Of a stretch of DNA of 64,000 nucleotides, positions 26,117-34,093 are shown one piece after another; the stretch's first letter is position 1; each line of letters begins with the position of its first letter. The notes under the pieces are model-generated. The model ran no database searches, was not told the DNA's origin, and worked only from the letters and a program-made list of their open reading frames with translations. Made by a program: the position numbers and the translations under genes. The stretch is from Palsa-504 sp963844625 (lineage in GTDB: Bacteria > Actinomycetota > Actinomycetes > Streptosporangiales > Streptosporangiaceae), in NCBI GenBank assembly GCA_963844625.1, contig CAWJPF010000035.1, positions 310,001-374,000 of the forward strand, in the 5' to 3' direction.

Positions 26117-27717
26117 GCTGTTAGCTCCTCGGCCTTCGCACGGGGTACTTCTTCGGCTGTCGCATGGGAGCGCCCCCAGACGCCCTTACTTGGAGTGATC
26201 AACGGCGCCAGCATGTAGAGCTGCACTCCGCCTAGGATCTCCGTCGCCCAATACGGGCGCCAGCCGTACTGATGCACCCGCAGCGCCAGGCCCGACCAAA
26301 GGAGCACCTGAAATACCGCAACCCAGCTGCAAAGGATCCGGTTTACCACCACGGGGACTCTCCCCCTGTCCGGCGAGGCACCAGTTGGGACCCATTCGGC
26401 GACACGCCCCCGGATCGCGTACCACACCGAATACGCGTGACAGCACGAGTTGATCATGCATACCCGGTAAATAGTCGGGCGCCAGCCACGGCTCAGCATC
26501 GGGAACACGAAGAGTGTGGCTGCAAGCGCGGGCAGGAGCGGCAGGTAATTGCGCGGGTGGACGTGCGCGGGATAGAACCAGATCATCGTCAACGTCGGGA
26601 ACGGCCCGGTAAGCAGCAACGCGGCCGATGACATGTAGTAGAGGAACGCTGCCCAGAAGGCGGCCCGTTGCTTCCAGTCGTACGGTGCTTCCACGAAATG
26701 CTTATCGATCATCACCAACATCGAGGACCGGCACCAGCGGGCCTGCTGATTCGCCAGGGACGGGAAGTCGATAGGCGCGACGCCCGTGGCCAGGCAAAGA
26801 GGCAGGTAGCGGGTTTCGTAGCCGGCCCAGGCCAGTTTCACTCCAGAGTGGACGTCCTCGCCGATCGGTACCCATGCGAAGCCGCCCGCAGCCACCACGG
26901 CGGCGCGGCGGTAAACCAGATTCGTGCCGGCGCATATCGCCGCCCGGTAGCGGTCACGGGCCGGCTGGATGAACCGGAAAAAGATGTTCTGGAGGGTCCC
27001 CGCATAGCGCTGTATGTAAGAAAGGGTTCGACGGCCGACATCGTAATACTGAGCCGTCTGGACAATGCCGACCTTGGGATCGGAGAAGTACGGCATGGTC
27101 TCGTAGAGAAATTCCGGTCGCACCGCGAAATCAGCGTCTATTACCGCGATGAAGTCTCCGGCGCTGATGCTTAGGGCGTAGGTAAGGTTGCCGGCCTTCT
27201 TCATCACGCCTGGATCAGGACGCACGATGTACCGGAAGTTGTAATGGTCAGCGAGGTCGCGTACCGCGTCCCGGGCAGAATCATCGAGCACGTAGACGGT
27301 CTTGAGGCCGCCCCATTTCATTTTGTCTACGTACCGGAAGGTGTTGTTCAGCACAGCTAGCGGCTCACCGCAGCTGGGCAGGAAAACGTCCACCGTCTCG
27401 CCATGCTCCCGGTAGCTGGCTACGGTGGCCTGGTGCTCCGGCAAGGTAAGCCTAGGGCGTCCCATTCGCAGCCAGAAGTTCACCGCAACGGGCGGCACCA
27501 TGACCATGAGGAGCAGCCACATAATCGGGGCGACGAGCCAGGCGCGCTCGGCCACGTGGATATACCCGTAAAGCACCCCGGCCGATGCGACAAGCAGCCA
27601 TGCGAACACCCAGCGACGAGGGCTGCCGAAATACTTGTACTTTTCCCGGTTGCTAGGTGGTAGTGGCAGGTAAATTTCTTGTACCTGATCAGTAATCAGA
27701 GGCTTAGTAATGGGCAA
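26113..27717 (-). CDS. BcsA/CslA-like processive GT2 polysaccharide synthase (copy b)
   Basis: A 534-residue membrane synthase. Two N-terminal helices (about 37-55 and 60-80) precede a GT2 domain with all four processive motifs: Asp145-Asp146 (VLDDSA), Asp194-x-Asp196 (DADF), Glu287-Asp288 (GEDVHSG) and QQARW at 324-328. About five C-terminal helices would form the export channel. No PilZ domain is present, so it differs from c-di-GMP-activated cellulose synthase. Start is a TTG overlapping the upstream GT-C gene by 14 bp, and the end overlaps GH26 copy d by 4 bp. A beta-glucan, beta-mannan or mixed product is possible. Confidence 0.88.
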   Translation of the reverse strand: MPITKPLITDQVQEIYLPLPPSNREKYKYFGSPRRWVFAWLLVASAGVLYGYIHVAERAWLVAPIMWLLLMVMVPPVAVNFWLRMGRPRLTLPEHQATVASYREHGETVDVFLPSCGEPLAVLNNTFRYVDKMKWGGLKTVYVLDDSARDAVRDLADHYNFRYIVRPDPGVMKKAGNLTYALSISAGDFIAVIDADFAVRPEFLYETMPYFSDPKVGIVQTAQYYDVGRRTLSYIQRYAGTLQNIFFRFIQPARDRYRAAICAGTNLVYRRAAVVAAGGFAWVPIGEDVHSGVKLAWAGYETRYLPLCLATGVAPIDFPSLANQQARWCRSSMLVMIDKHFVEAPYDWKQRAAFWAAFLYYMSSAALLLTGPFPTLTMIWFYPAHVHPRNYLPLLPALAATLFVFPMLSRGWRPTIYRVCMINSCCHAYSVWYAIRGRVAEWVPTGASPDRGRVPVVVNRILCSWVAVFQVLLWSGLALRVHQYGWRPYWATEILGGVQLYMLAPLITPSKGVWGRSHATAEEVPRAKAEELTA

Positions 27718-29290
27718 GGCTGCCCCCGGATTGCTGACTCGGCGTCGGAGTGCGTGATGCCCAGATGGTAAACCGGCCGGTACGCGCCAGGACGTAGTAG
27801 CCGCCTGCGTGGCGCATGTCAGCTGTGATCTGGGTATCGGTAGCTGCGGTGTCTCCGAAGTTGAGGATCACGAGCGAGAAGTAATGGTCATTGATCGCGG
27901 CCGCATAGGAGGGCGCTCCCGGACTTACCCCTTGGTAGCTGAAGTAGTAGGTACTCGACCAGCGCTGCCAGGGCACTGCGGTGCGCAGGTAATAGGCCTC
28001 AACGTCGTAGTCTTCCGCTAGGTAGTTGCCCGGGCGAGAATGGATCTCTGAGCGGAGGACATTGACGACACCGGCAGCGTTGGGCCAGACATTATGCAGG
28101 GCGGCCGCCTGTCCCATCGAACCGAACAGGGTCGACGCGGCTATGGGGAGCGCCATGACTGGTGCCCATCCGTGGCCTGGGTCGACTCTGCTGAGGCGCG
28201 CCATCGCGTAGCCGGCTGCGATCGCCGCGAACCACGCGCCGAACACTACGTGCTTCTGCAGGCTGACCGTCGTATGGAGCCTCGCTTGCTCGGCCGGGAC
28301 GAGCAAGGCGGCTGCGGCGAGGATGGCGGGCAGAAATTTGCCCCGGGCCTCGCTGCGGCTAGCCAGCACCGCGCCGAGAACCGCGAGGACCAGAATCAGG
28401 CTCGTCCACACGTATGCGCTGTGGAGAACGGTCGCCACGGGGATTTCCGACCGCGGCCGGGAAAGCGTGCTGCTCGTGATGCCCAACCAGTATTCCCGAC
28501 CGCCCGCTGCGACGCCAGCTGCGACCAGCACGAGCCATGAGCAAAGCGCGGTAAGAAGCGCCGCCAGCCAAGCACCACCCTCATGTTTTCGCCATACTGC
28601 CAATGTCACGGCAGCGAGCGCCACTGGCGTAAACAGGGCGGTCGCGTATTTCACCGCGTCAGCTACCGCCAGGGTGGCGCCGGTGGTGAGGAGTAGAGCC
28701 GTGCGTGTCCAGAACTGACAGTCGGCCGACCGGACACCCAGCCATACGGCGAGGGCCAGCAGGAACAACGCCATCGCGTCGAAGGTCGCAAAAGCCCCCA
28801 GGAATTGCGTGCCGGCCAGCGTAGCGAACAATCCCGTCGCCAGCAGCGCCGCCCGGCGCCCGTACAACCGGGCCGCTGCGGCCCACAGCAGGCTCGTGAC
28901 CCCGAGCATGAAGCACAGTGACATAATCCGCGCCGCCGCCAGGCCGCCGATACTGTCGGCCAGTGCTCCAAGGGGCGGGTAGATGACGGGTGCCCCGGAG
29001 AAATAGGAGGGAAAATCCGGGATCGCCGCCTGGTGGAGCCACCGAGCCCATTCCAGGTGCCCAGCGCGCAGATAAAGAGCCTCGTCCTGGAAGGCCGTAT
29101 TAGACCAGACGAGCCGGAGCGACAGTACGGCCTGGACAGCCAGGACCGCGAACAGCGGCCAACACGCGACCACCAGGCTACGTACGCCAGGTCGCCCGAC
29201 TGCGCATGCGATCGGCACCTGGCCGTGATGAGCCTGAGGGGCCCTGGGGTCCGGCGTACCTTCTGGCCACGCAACGTCAACTAGGGGCAT
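27704..29290 (-). CDS. GT-C-type polytopic glycosyltransferase-like protein (copy 2)
   Basis: A 528-residue polytopic protein paralogous to copies 1 and 3. The first outside loop has Asp69-Glu70 in QDEALYLRAGHLEWARWL, followed by YFSGAPVIYPPLGALADS and FGAWFAAIAAGYAMA, nearly identical in copy 3. A C-terminal soluble domain (about 400-528) is predicted outside. It opens the second minus-strand module; the promoter must lie in the 279-bp gap upstream. The role is inferred as polymer decoration using a lipid-linked sugar. Confidence 0.77.
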   Translation of the reverse strand: MPLVDVAWPEGTPDPRAPQAHHGQVPIACAVGRPGVRSLVVACWPLFAVLAVQAVLSLRLVWSNTAFQDEALYLRAGHLEWARWLHQAAIPDFPSYFSGAPVIYPPLGALADSIGGLAAARIMSLCFMLGVTSLLWAAAARLYGRRAALLATGLFATLAGTQFLGAFATFDAMALFLLALAVWLGVRSADCQFWTRTALLLTTGATLAVADAVKYATALFTPVALAAVTLAVWRKHEGGAWLAALLTALCSWLVLVAAGVAAGGREYWLGITSSTLSRPRSEIPVATVLHSAYVWTSLILVLAVLGAVLASRSEARGKFLPAILAAAALLVPAEQARLHTTVSLQKHVVFGAWFAAIAAGYAMARLSRVDPGHGWAPVMALPIAASTLFGSMGQAAALHNVWPNAAGVVNVLRSEIHSRPGNYLAEDYDVEAYYLRTAVPWQRWSSTYYFSYQGVSPGAPSYAAAINDHYFSLVILNFGDTAATDTQITADMRHAGGYYVLARTGRFTIWASRTPTPSQQSGGSLAHY

Positions 29291-29569
29291 CGTGGCCGCG
29301 CCCCCAATCTGCGTACTGTACTCGTGGCATCACAAGACGTGGCCCAGCCACCCCAAGACCAGAACTACTGCCTACGAAAAGGTACAGCTCACCATTCTGA
29401 CCAGAGTGCCGTTTGGTGATTTTCCTGGTAATTCGGAAAAGCGAGGCATAGAACCAACTGGTGGGGTAGACGAGGTTAATAGAACGCCATGAGCGCGCTG
29501 TGGCGCATGTACCGATACGCGAAGTCTGTCCGACTCGGTCAGTTCTGTGAGCGCAGCCCATTGTTTTGC
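29291..29569. promoter_or_regulatory. 279-bp intergenic gap between the two synthase modules
   Basis: No gene is seen. It lies between the stop of GH26 copy e and the start of GT-C copy 2, both on the minus strand. It is more A/T-rich than the coding DNA and holds small palindromes such as ACCAACTGGT (29453-29462). It probably contains the promoter of the second module; no specific regulator site can be named. Confidence 0.4.
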
Positions 29570-30526
29570 CTAACTAGCGGGTCGGTATGGTGCTAGCTCG
29601 TCACTCACACCGAGCTGGAAGGAAATCACGGCATAGGGGTTATCCTCGAGCCTCCAGTCCTGGTGGGAAATGCTGCCGTGCTGGGTCTTGTCGAACCACA
29701 CCAGCCCGAGCGTTTTGTACTTGGCCATCCCGTGGAAAAGGTCCTGGATATTGGCGGGCTGGTTGCCGTCTGGCCCGACCGCGGTCTCGGACAGCAGCAC
29801 CGGCTTGCTGGTGAGGGCCCGTACCTGGGTGATGGTCTGGCCGAAGACGCTGGCGAAGGTGTCGGAGGAGCGTTCGTAGTAGCCGTCGATGCCAACCCAG
29901 GTGACATACCGCGCGCCTGGCCACCAGGAGGCGATCGGCCCGGTGCCAGCCTGATCTGCCTGGAGCGTCCATAGCCAGGTAACGTTGTCCGCGCCCTCCT
30001 TGCGAAACAGCGTCACGATGTGCCGCCACGCGGCCACGAACGTCGCGGCCGGGACATGCCTGTAGCCCCATGAGTACCAGGAGGCGTTCATTTCGTGCCC
30101 GAAGCCGATGACCACGGCGTGGCCGAAATCGCTGACGCTGTCGGCGAACGAGCTGAGGTAATCGTCGTAGGTGCCAGCTGCGATGGCCGAGACCGAGGCG
30201 TCCGTCGGATCGATCTGCACGAATGGGATAGCGCCATGCGCGTGGATCGTCCTCGCGAACGACGTGTCAAACGGCTGCGTCCAGCCGCTGTAATACCCCA
30301 CGAGGTTGGGCTGCCTGCCCGCCATCTGGCCGAAGCTCGCGATCACACCATAGTCAGGCGGCGCCCCGGGCTCGAAGACGCCCATGTAGGTGGCCGGTGC
30401 GGGGGGCAGGGTGGCGTGCGCTGCCGGTGGGTGAGACGGCGATGATTGGGCCAGGTTGCCGGCCGCGACGCCGCCCGCCATCCCCGCGAGCGCGACGGCT
30501 AGGCACATCGCCAGCCTGGATTTCAT
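29570..30526 (-). CDS. GH26-type beta-mannanase-like enzyme (copy e), secreted
   Basis: A 318-residue protein from the ATG at 30526, whose ATGA overlaps the GT2 stop. An N-terminal signal sequence (MKSRLAMCLAVALAGMAGG) directs export. Acid/base is Glu145 (GFGHEMNASWYSWG) and nucleophile Glu247 (VLLSETAVG). It shares WLWTLQAD, IASWWPGARYVTW and HQDW with copy a rather than with b, c and d. An upstream in-frame start at 30679 would add 51 Arg/Pro-rich residues read inside the GT2 gene and is rejected. It ends the first synthase module. Confidence 0.88.
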   Translation of the reverse strand: MKSRLAMCLAVALAGMAGGVAAGNLAQSSPSHPPAAHATLPPAPATYMGVFEPGAPPDYGVIASFGQMAGRQPNLVGYYSGWTQPFDTSFARTIHAHGAIPFVQIDPTDASVSAIAAGTYDDYLSSFADSVSDFGHAVVIGFGHEMNASWYSWGYRHVPAATFVAAWRHIVTLFRKEGADNVTWLWTLQADQAGTGPIASWWPGARYVTWVGIDGYYERSSDTFASVFGQTITQVRALTSKPVLLSETAVGPDGNQPANIQDLFHGMAKYKTLGLVWFDKTQHGSISHQDWRLEDNPYAVISFQLGVSDELAPYRPAS

Positions 30527-32103
30527 GCCGCCTGGCCTCCGGGGAAGACAACGCGGCCTACCACCGCGAGGTTCAGCAAGCCGAAGAACAGCAGGACGGC
30601 GAACTGCGGGGAACCCTGGGCCGCCGTCCGCCAGATGGCCAGGGCCAGCCACAGCACGGCCACGCTGCCGCTCCACCACGTGATCCCGATCCGGAAGCGG
30701 CGCAGCGAGCTGCCCGGCGTCCGGGTCGGGTGCCAGCTCATCGATTTACCCCAGGCGCCATCCCAGATGGCGAACACGTGCGCCCAGCCGCGGGCGACGC
30801 CCAGCGGCCAGATGCCCGGCCCGAAACGGGACCGGTGCCACAGGGGATAAAGCACGAACCCGGTCAACATCGCCGGGAGCAAGACGACGAAGTTCCGCAG
30901 CCGGATCTGACCGGGCAGGAAGGCCAGCATGACGATGGGAATGACGGGCCCGAAGAAGGTGATCAGAGCGGTATAGGCGTAGTAGAAGAACCCGGAGATG
31001 TAGGCTAGCCGGGCCGGGAGCCGCATGGGTATCTGCCACAGCCGCCACGAGAACACGATGCCGACGTTCCCGGAGCACCAGCGGTACTGCTGCCGTACGA
31101 ACGCGTCGAGGTTATCCGGGCAGATCCCGGTCGACAGCAGAATCGGCAGGTAGACCATGGACCAGCCCGCCCGGCGCACATCAAGTCCGGTGTGCACATC
31201 CTCGGCGTAGGGGATGAGCGTGGGGCCTCCCTGCGGCTCCAGCGCTTTCCGCCGGTAGACCGCGGACGTCCCGCAGCAGACAGCCGCGTCCAGCCGCTGG
31301 CGGGCCACCTGAACCGTGCGGTAGAACACCTCCTGGATCGGTCCCGCCGCCCGCTCGATCCACGTCTGCGCTGAGCTGGTCCTGAAGTACTGCGGGGTCT
31401 GCACGATCGCTATCACCGGATCGTCCAGGTAAGGCAGCGTCTCGGCCAGGAAGTCCGGGCGCGGCGCGAAGTCCGCGTCCAGGATGAGCAGGTATTCGGC
31501 GCTGGTTTGGGAGAAGGCGTAGCGCAGGTTGCCCGCCTTCTTGCCGGCGGGCCAGTCGGGCCGGTGGATATAGGAGAAGCCGAACGGTCCGGCCATCGAG
31601 CGGGCCTCCTCCGACGGCCCGTCGTCAAGGACGTAAGCTCGCGCCTGACCCGGGTAGTCCTCGATGAGGCCCGAGATGGCGGTCCAGGTATTGCGGAGCA
31701 GTTCGATCGGCTCGCCGCAGATGGGCAGGTAGATGTCCACGTCCGGATAGGACGACGGGTGCCACGCCGCTATGCGCGCCTGGTGGGCGGCGAGGTCGAA
31801 TCCGGCGCCGGCGAAATTCACCGGCAGGCTGATGGCCTGGTACACGACGTAGATTCCGGTGAAGAGCAGAAAGGGCGCGAGCATCAGGTCCTGGGTCTCG
31901 AACCTGATCTGGCTGATGATGAGGCAGCACGAGCCGATAAGGATCACGGTCGTCAGGTAGGGCAGGTTCCGCTGGATGTAGGAGTATTTCTCGTCGTCAT
32001 CCGGGGGATGCGGGGGCACCAGCTCGCCCTGCTGCTGCCGCCTGTCCGAGGCGGTAACCGGTGGTGCGATGGTGCTGGTATCAGGTGCCCGCAGGTCGCT
32101 CAC
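30523..32103 (-). CDS. BcsA/CslA-like processive GT2 polysaccharide synthase (copy c)
   Basis: A 526-residue synthase with helices at about 50-65 and 74-92, then the GT2 domain: Asp160-Asp161 (YVLDDGP), DAD at 209-211, Glu301-Asp302 (AEDVHTG) and RQQYRW with Trp342. C-terminal helices follow from about residue 355. As in copy b, there is no PilZ domain. The two synthases are clearly paralogous but far from identical. It overlaps GT-C copy 3 upstream and GH26 copy e downstream by 4 bp each, repeating the gene order of the other module. Confidence 0.9.
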   Translation of the reverse strand: MSDLRAPDTSTIAPPVTASDRRQQQGELVPPHPPDDDEKYSYIQRNLPYLTTVILIGSCCLIISQIRFETQDLMLAPFLLFTGIYVVYQAISLPVNFAGAGFDLAAHQARIAAWHPSSYPDVDIYLPICGEPIELLRNTWTAISGLIEDYPGQARAYVLDDGPSEEARSMAGPFGFSYIHRPDWPAGKKAGNLRYAFSQTSAEYLLILDADFAPRPDFLAETLPYLDDPVIAIVQTPQYFRTSSAQTWIERAAGPIQEVFYRTVQVARQRLDAAVCCGTSAVYRRKALEPQGGPTLIPYAEDVHTGLDVRRAGWSMVYLPILLSTGICPDNLDAFVRQQYRWCSGNVGIVFSWRLWQIPMRLPARLAYISGFFYYAYTALITFFGPVIPIVMLAFLPGQIRLRNFVVLLPAMLTGFVLYPLWHRSRFGPGIWPLGVARGWAHVFAIWDGAWGKSMSWHPTRTPGSSLRRFRIGITWWSGSVAVLWLALAIWRTAAQGSPQFAVLLFFGLLNLAVVGRVVFPGGQAA

Positions 32104-33728
32104 GACTGCGGCTCGTACTGCCAGATCTCATAGGACCCCTGGCCGATTGGGGGGATCTCAATGCCGTAGGGGACGACCTGGCTGAGGTGGTAGTGATGGT
32201 TACGGCGAATGTCCGCGGCGAGGCTGCGGTCCAGCGACGTCGTGTCGGTGAAGTTCAGCGCTATGAGCGAGAAGTAGCCGTCCGCGATGTATATGGCGAA
32301 GGTGCCGGCGTTGCCGTCCCCGACCACCCCGGCCTTCGTACTCGGGCCGCCGGTGGGGGCTCCCGAGGGCAGGACGATATTGCGTGTGCTTGACCATCGC
32401 TGCCACTGGCTTCCGGCAGGCAAGTAGTATTCCGCGATAGACGGGTCCTCGACCAGCATGCGGCCGGTATCGTGCTCCGTCAGCCCGCGGAATATGGCGA
32501 TGAAGTCGGACGAGTTAGGCCAGCTGGTGGCGAACGTCCGTGCCTGGGCCGCCCCGAGCGTGACGGGAAAGCAAAGCGCGAATACGCAGGCCGCGCACGT
32601 GACCGTGCGCGTGTTCCCCGCCGACGACGTCTCGATCAACTTGTCCACGGCGTAGCCCGCGGCGATGGCCGCGAACCAGGCACCCATAACCCCGTGCTTG
32701 TTCAGCGAGGCCGTGGTGTACAGGCTCGCTTGCTCGGCCGGCACGAGCAGCGCCGCCACGGCCAGCAGTGTCAGCAGCCAGGCCTGTGGGCGTCCCGGCT
32801 GGCTGATCCAGCCGATGACCGCGCCGCAGAAAGCGGCGACAACGATAACGCCGGTCCAGGACCAGAAATGAGCGACGACCACGAGCGGGGAGTCGTTACC
32901 GGCCGCCCGCTCCAGCGTAGTCACGTCGATCCCGTGCCAGTAGCGGCTTCCGCCGATCGTCACAGCCGGCGTGAGAAGCACCGCCACGATGGCCAGCAGG
33001 GTCAGGGCACGCCCGGCGGCGGCCTTGCCGCCTGGCTTCGGGAAAGCGGTGACCAGGGCAAGCAGGATTACGACGGGGTCGAACAAGGCCGATGAATACG
33101 CGGTCGCATTGGCCAGCGCCAAAGCGACGCCGGCCGCCACCATCAAGACGGTGGCGTCCTGGCGGTCCCCGGCCCGGACGACAAGCCAGGCGGCGAGCGC
33201 GATCAGGAACATCGACATCGCGTCGTAGGTGGCAAACGAGCCCAGGTGCAGCGTAGGGCCGAGTACGGCGAACAGCGCGGCCGCGAAGAATGCGGCCCAG
33301 CGGCCGAACAGCCGGTCGGTGGTGGCCCATAGCGCGATCGTGGCCCCGAGCATGAAGGCCAGGGACAGGATCCGGGCCCCGGTCAGGCCCCCGAGGCTGT
33401 CGGCTAGCGCAGCAAGCGGCGGGTAGATGACCGGAGCCCCGGAGAAGTACGAGGGGAACTGGGGTACCGAGGTGCCGTGCAGCACGTTTGCCCATTCCAG
33501 ATGACCGGCCCACAGGTACAGGGCCTCATCCTGGAAAGCCGTGTCGGCCCGGACGAGCCGAATCGAAAGGACCGCCTGGACGACCAGCACGATCAGCAAC
33601 GGCCAGCTGCTGGGGACATGCACCCGCGCACTCCGTTGCGGCCGGTGCGCGGCAGCTGTCCCTTCGGCGAGCGTCGTGACCGGAGGAGAAGAGTCCGCCG
33701 GCTGCCGGATCGCTGGGCCGTAGTCCAT
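32100..33728 (-). CDS. GT-C-type polytopic glycosyltransferase-like protein (copy 3)
   Basis: A 542-residue polytopic protein starting at the ATG at 33728, with AGGTG 6 bases upstream; a GTG at 33737 would add three residues. The acidic pair Asp67-Glu68 lies in QDEALYLWAGHLEWANVL, and FSGAPVIYPPLAALADSLGGL and MGAWFAAIAAGYAVDKL match copy 2. The C-terminal outside domain contains WQRWSS, shared with copy 2. It is the first gene of the left-running module GT-C, GT2, GH26 and is divergent from the repeat-containing membrane protein at 34094. Confidence 0.78.
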   Translation of the reverse strand: MDYGPAIRQPADSSPPVTTLAEGTAAAHRPQRSARVHVPSSWPLLIVLVVQAVLSIRLVRADTAFQDEALYLWAGHLEWANVLHGTSVPQFPSYFSGAPVIYPPLAALADSLGGLTGARILSLAFMLGATIALWATTDRLFGRWAAFFAAALFAVLGPTLHLGSFATYDAMSMFLIALAAWLVVRAGDRQDATVLMVAAGVALALANATAYSSALFDPVVILLALVTAFPKPGGKAAAGRALTLLAIVAVLLTPAVTIGGSRYWHGIDVTTLERAAGNDSPLVVVAHFWSWTGVIVVAAFCGAVIGWISQPGRPQAWLLTLLAVAALLVPAEQASLYTTASLNKHGVMGAWFAAIAAGYAVDKLIETSSAGNTRTVTCAACVFALCFPVTLGAAQARTFATSWPNSSDFIAIFRGLTEHDTGRMLVEDPSIAEYYLPAGSQWQRWSSTRNIVLPSGAPTGGPSTKAGVVGDGNAGTFAIYIADGYFSLIALNFTDTTSLDRSLAADIRRNHHYHLSQVVPYGIEIPPIGQGSYEIWQYEPQS

Positions 33729-34093
33729 AGGTGGCACCTGCCTGGTATCTCAAGGCATACAGGGGCGCCTGATCAGCCCCCCTGGTCTCTGACGTGGTGT
33801 AGTGAAGGTGTCACCAAACGCAGCGCTTCCGTACGAGATATCGACACCGCAAACCAGACCGTAACCGTAGGATCAGCCACAGGAGGTGTATTCCGGAAAT
33901 TTTGTGGGAGAAATCCCCTGTCGCCGCACGGCGGCAACGAACCAGCGGCCGCCCGACTATGTGTTCATATTTGTGCAACGACTATCACAATTCGTAATCT
34001 TGCTTGAATAGCCGCCGATAATGTGCTCCGCTATACGGTGCGGTTCGCGTCGCCCTGTCTGTATCTGCGTACCGCTCAGGGGGTTAGACCCGC
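33729..34093. promoter_or_regulatory. 365-bp divergent intergenic region at the locus edge
   Basis: No gene is seen. It is more A/T-rich than its surroundings, particularly around 33890-34030, and must hold the promoter of the GT-C/GT2/GH26 module on the minus strand and that of the membrane protein on the plus strand. A short hairpin lies near 33922-33935 (GCCGC.ACGGCGGC). I find no match to a named regulator site. Confidence 0.45.

Noticed and set aside
30527..30679. N-terminal extension of GH26 copy e
   Set aside because: The extension is read inside the GT2 gene and hides the signal peptide; the ATGA overlap at 30523-30526 marks the start.
26113..32103. Bacterial cellulose operon
   Set aside because: BcsA-like synthases are present, but there is no PilZ domain, BcsB or GH8, and the accompanying hydrolases are GH26/GH113-like.
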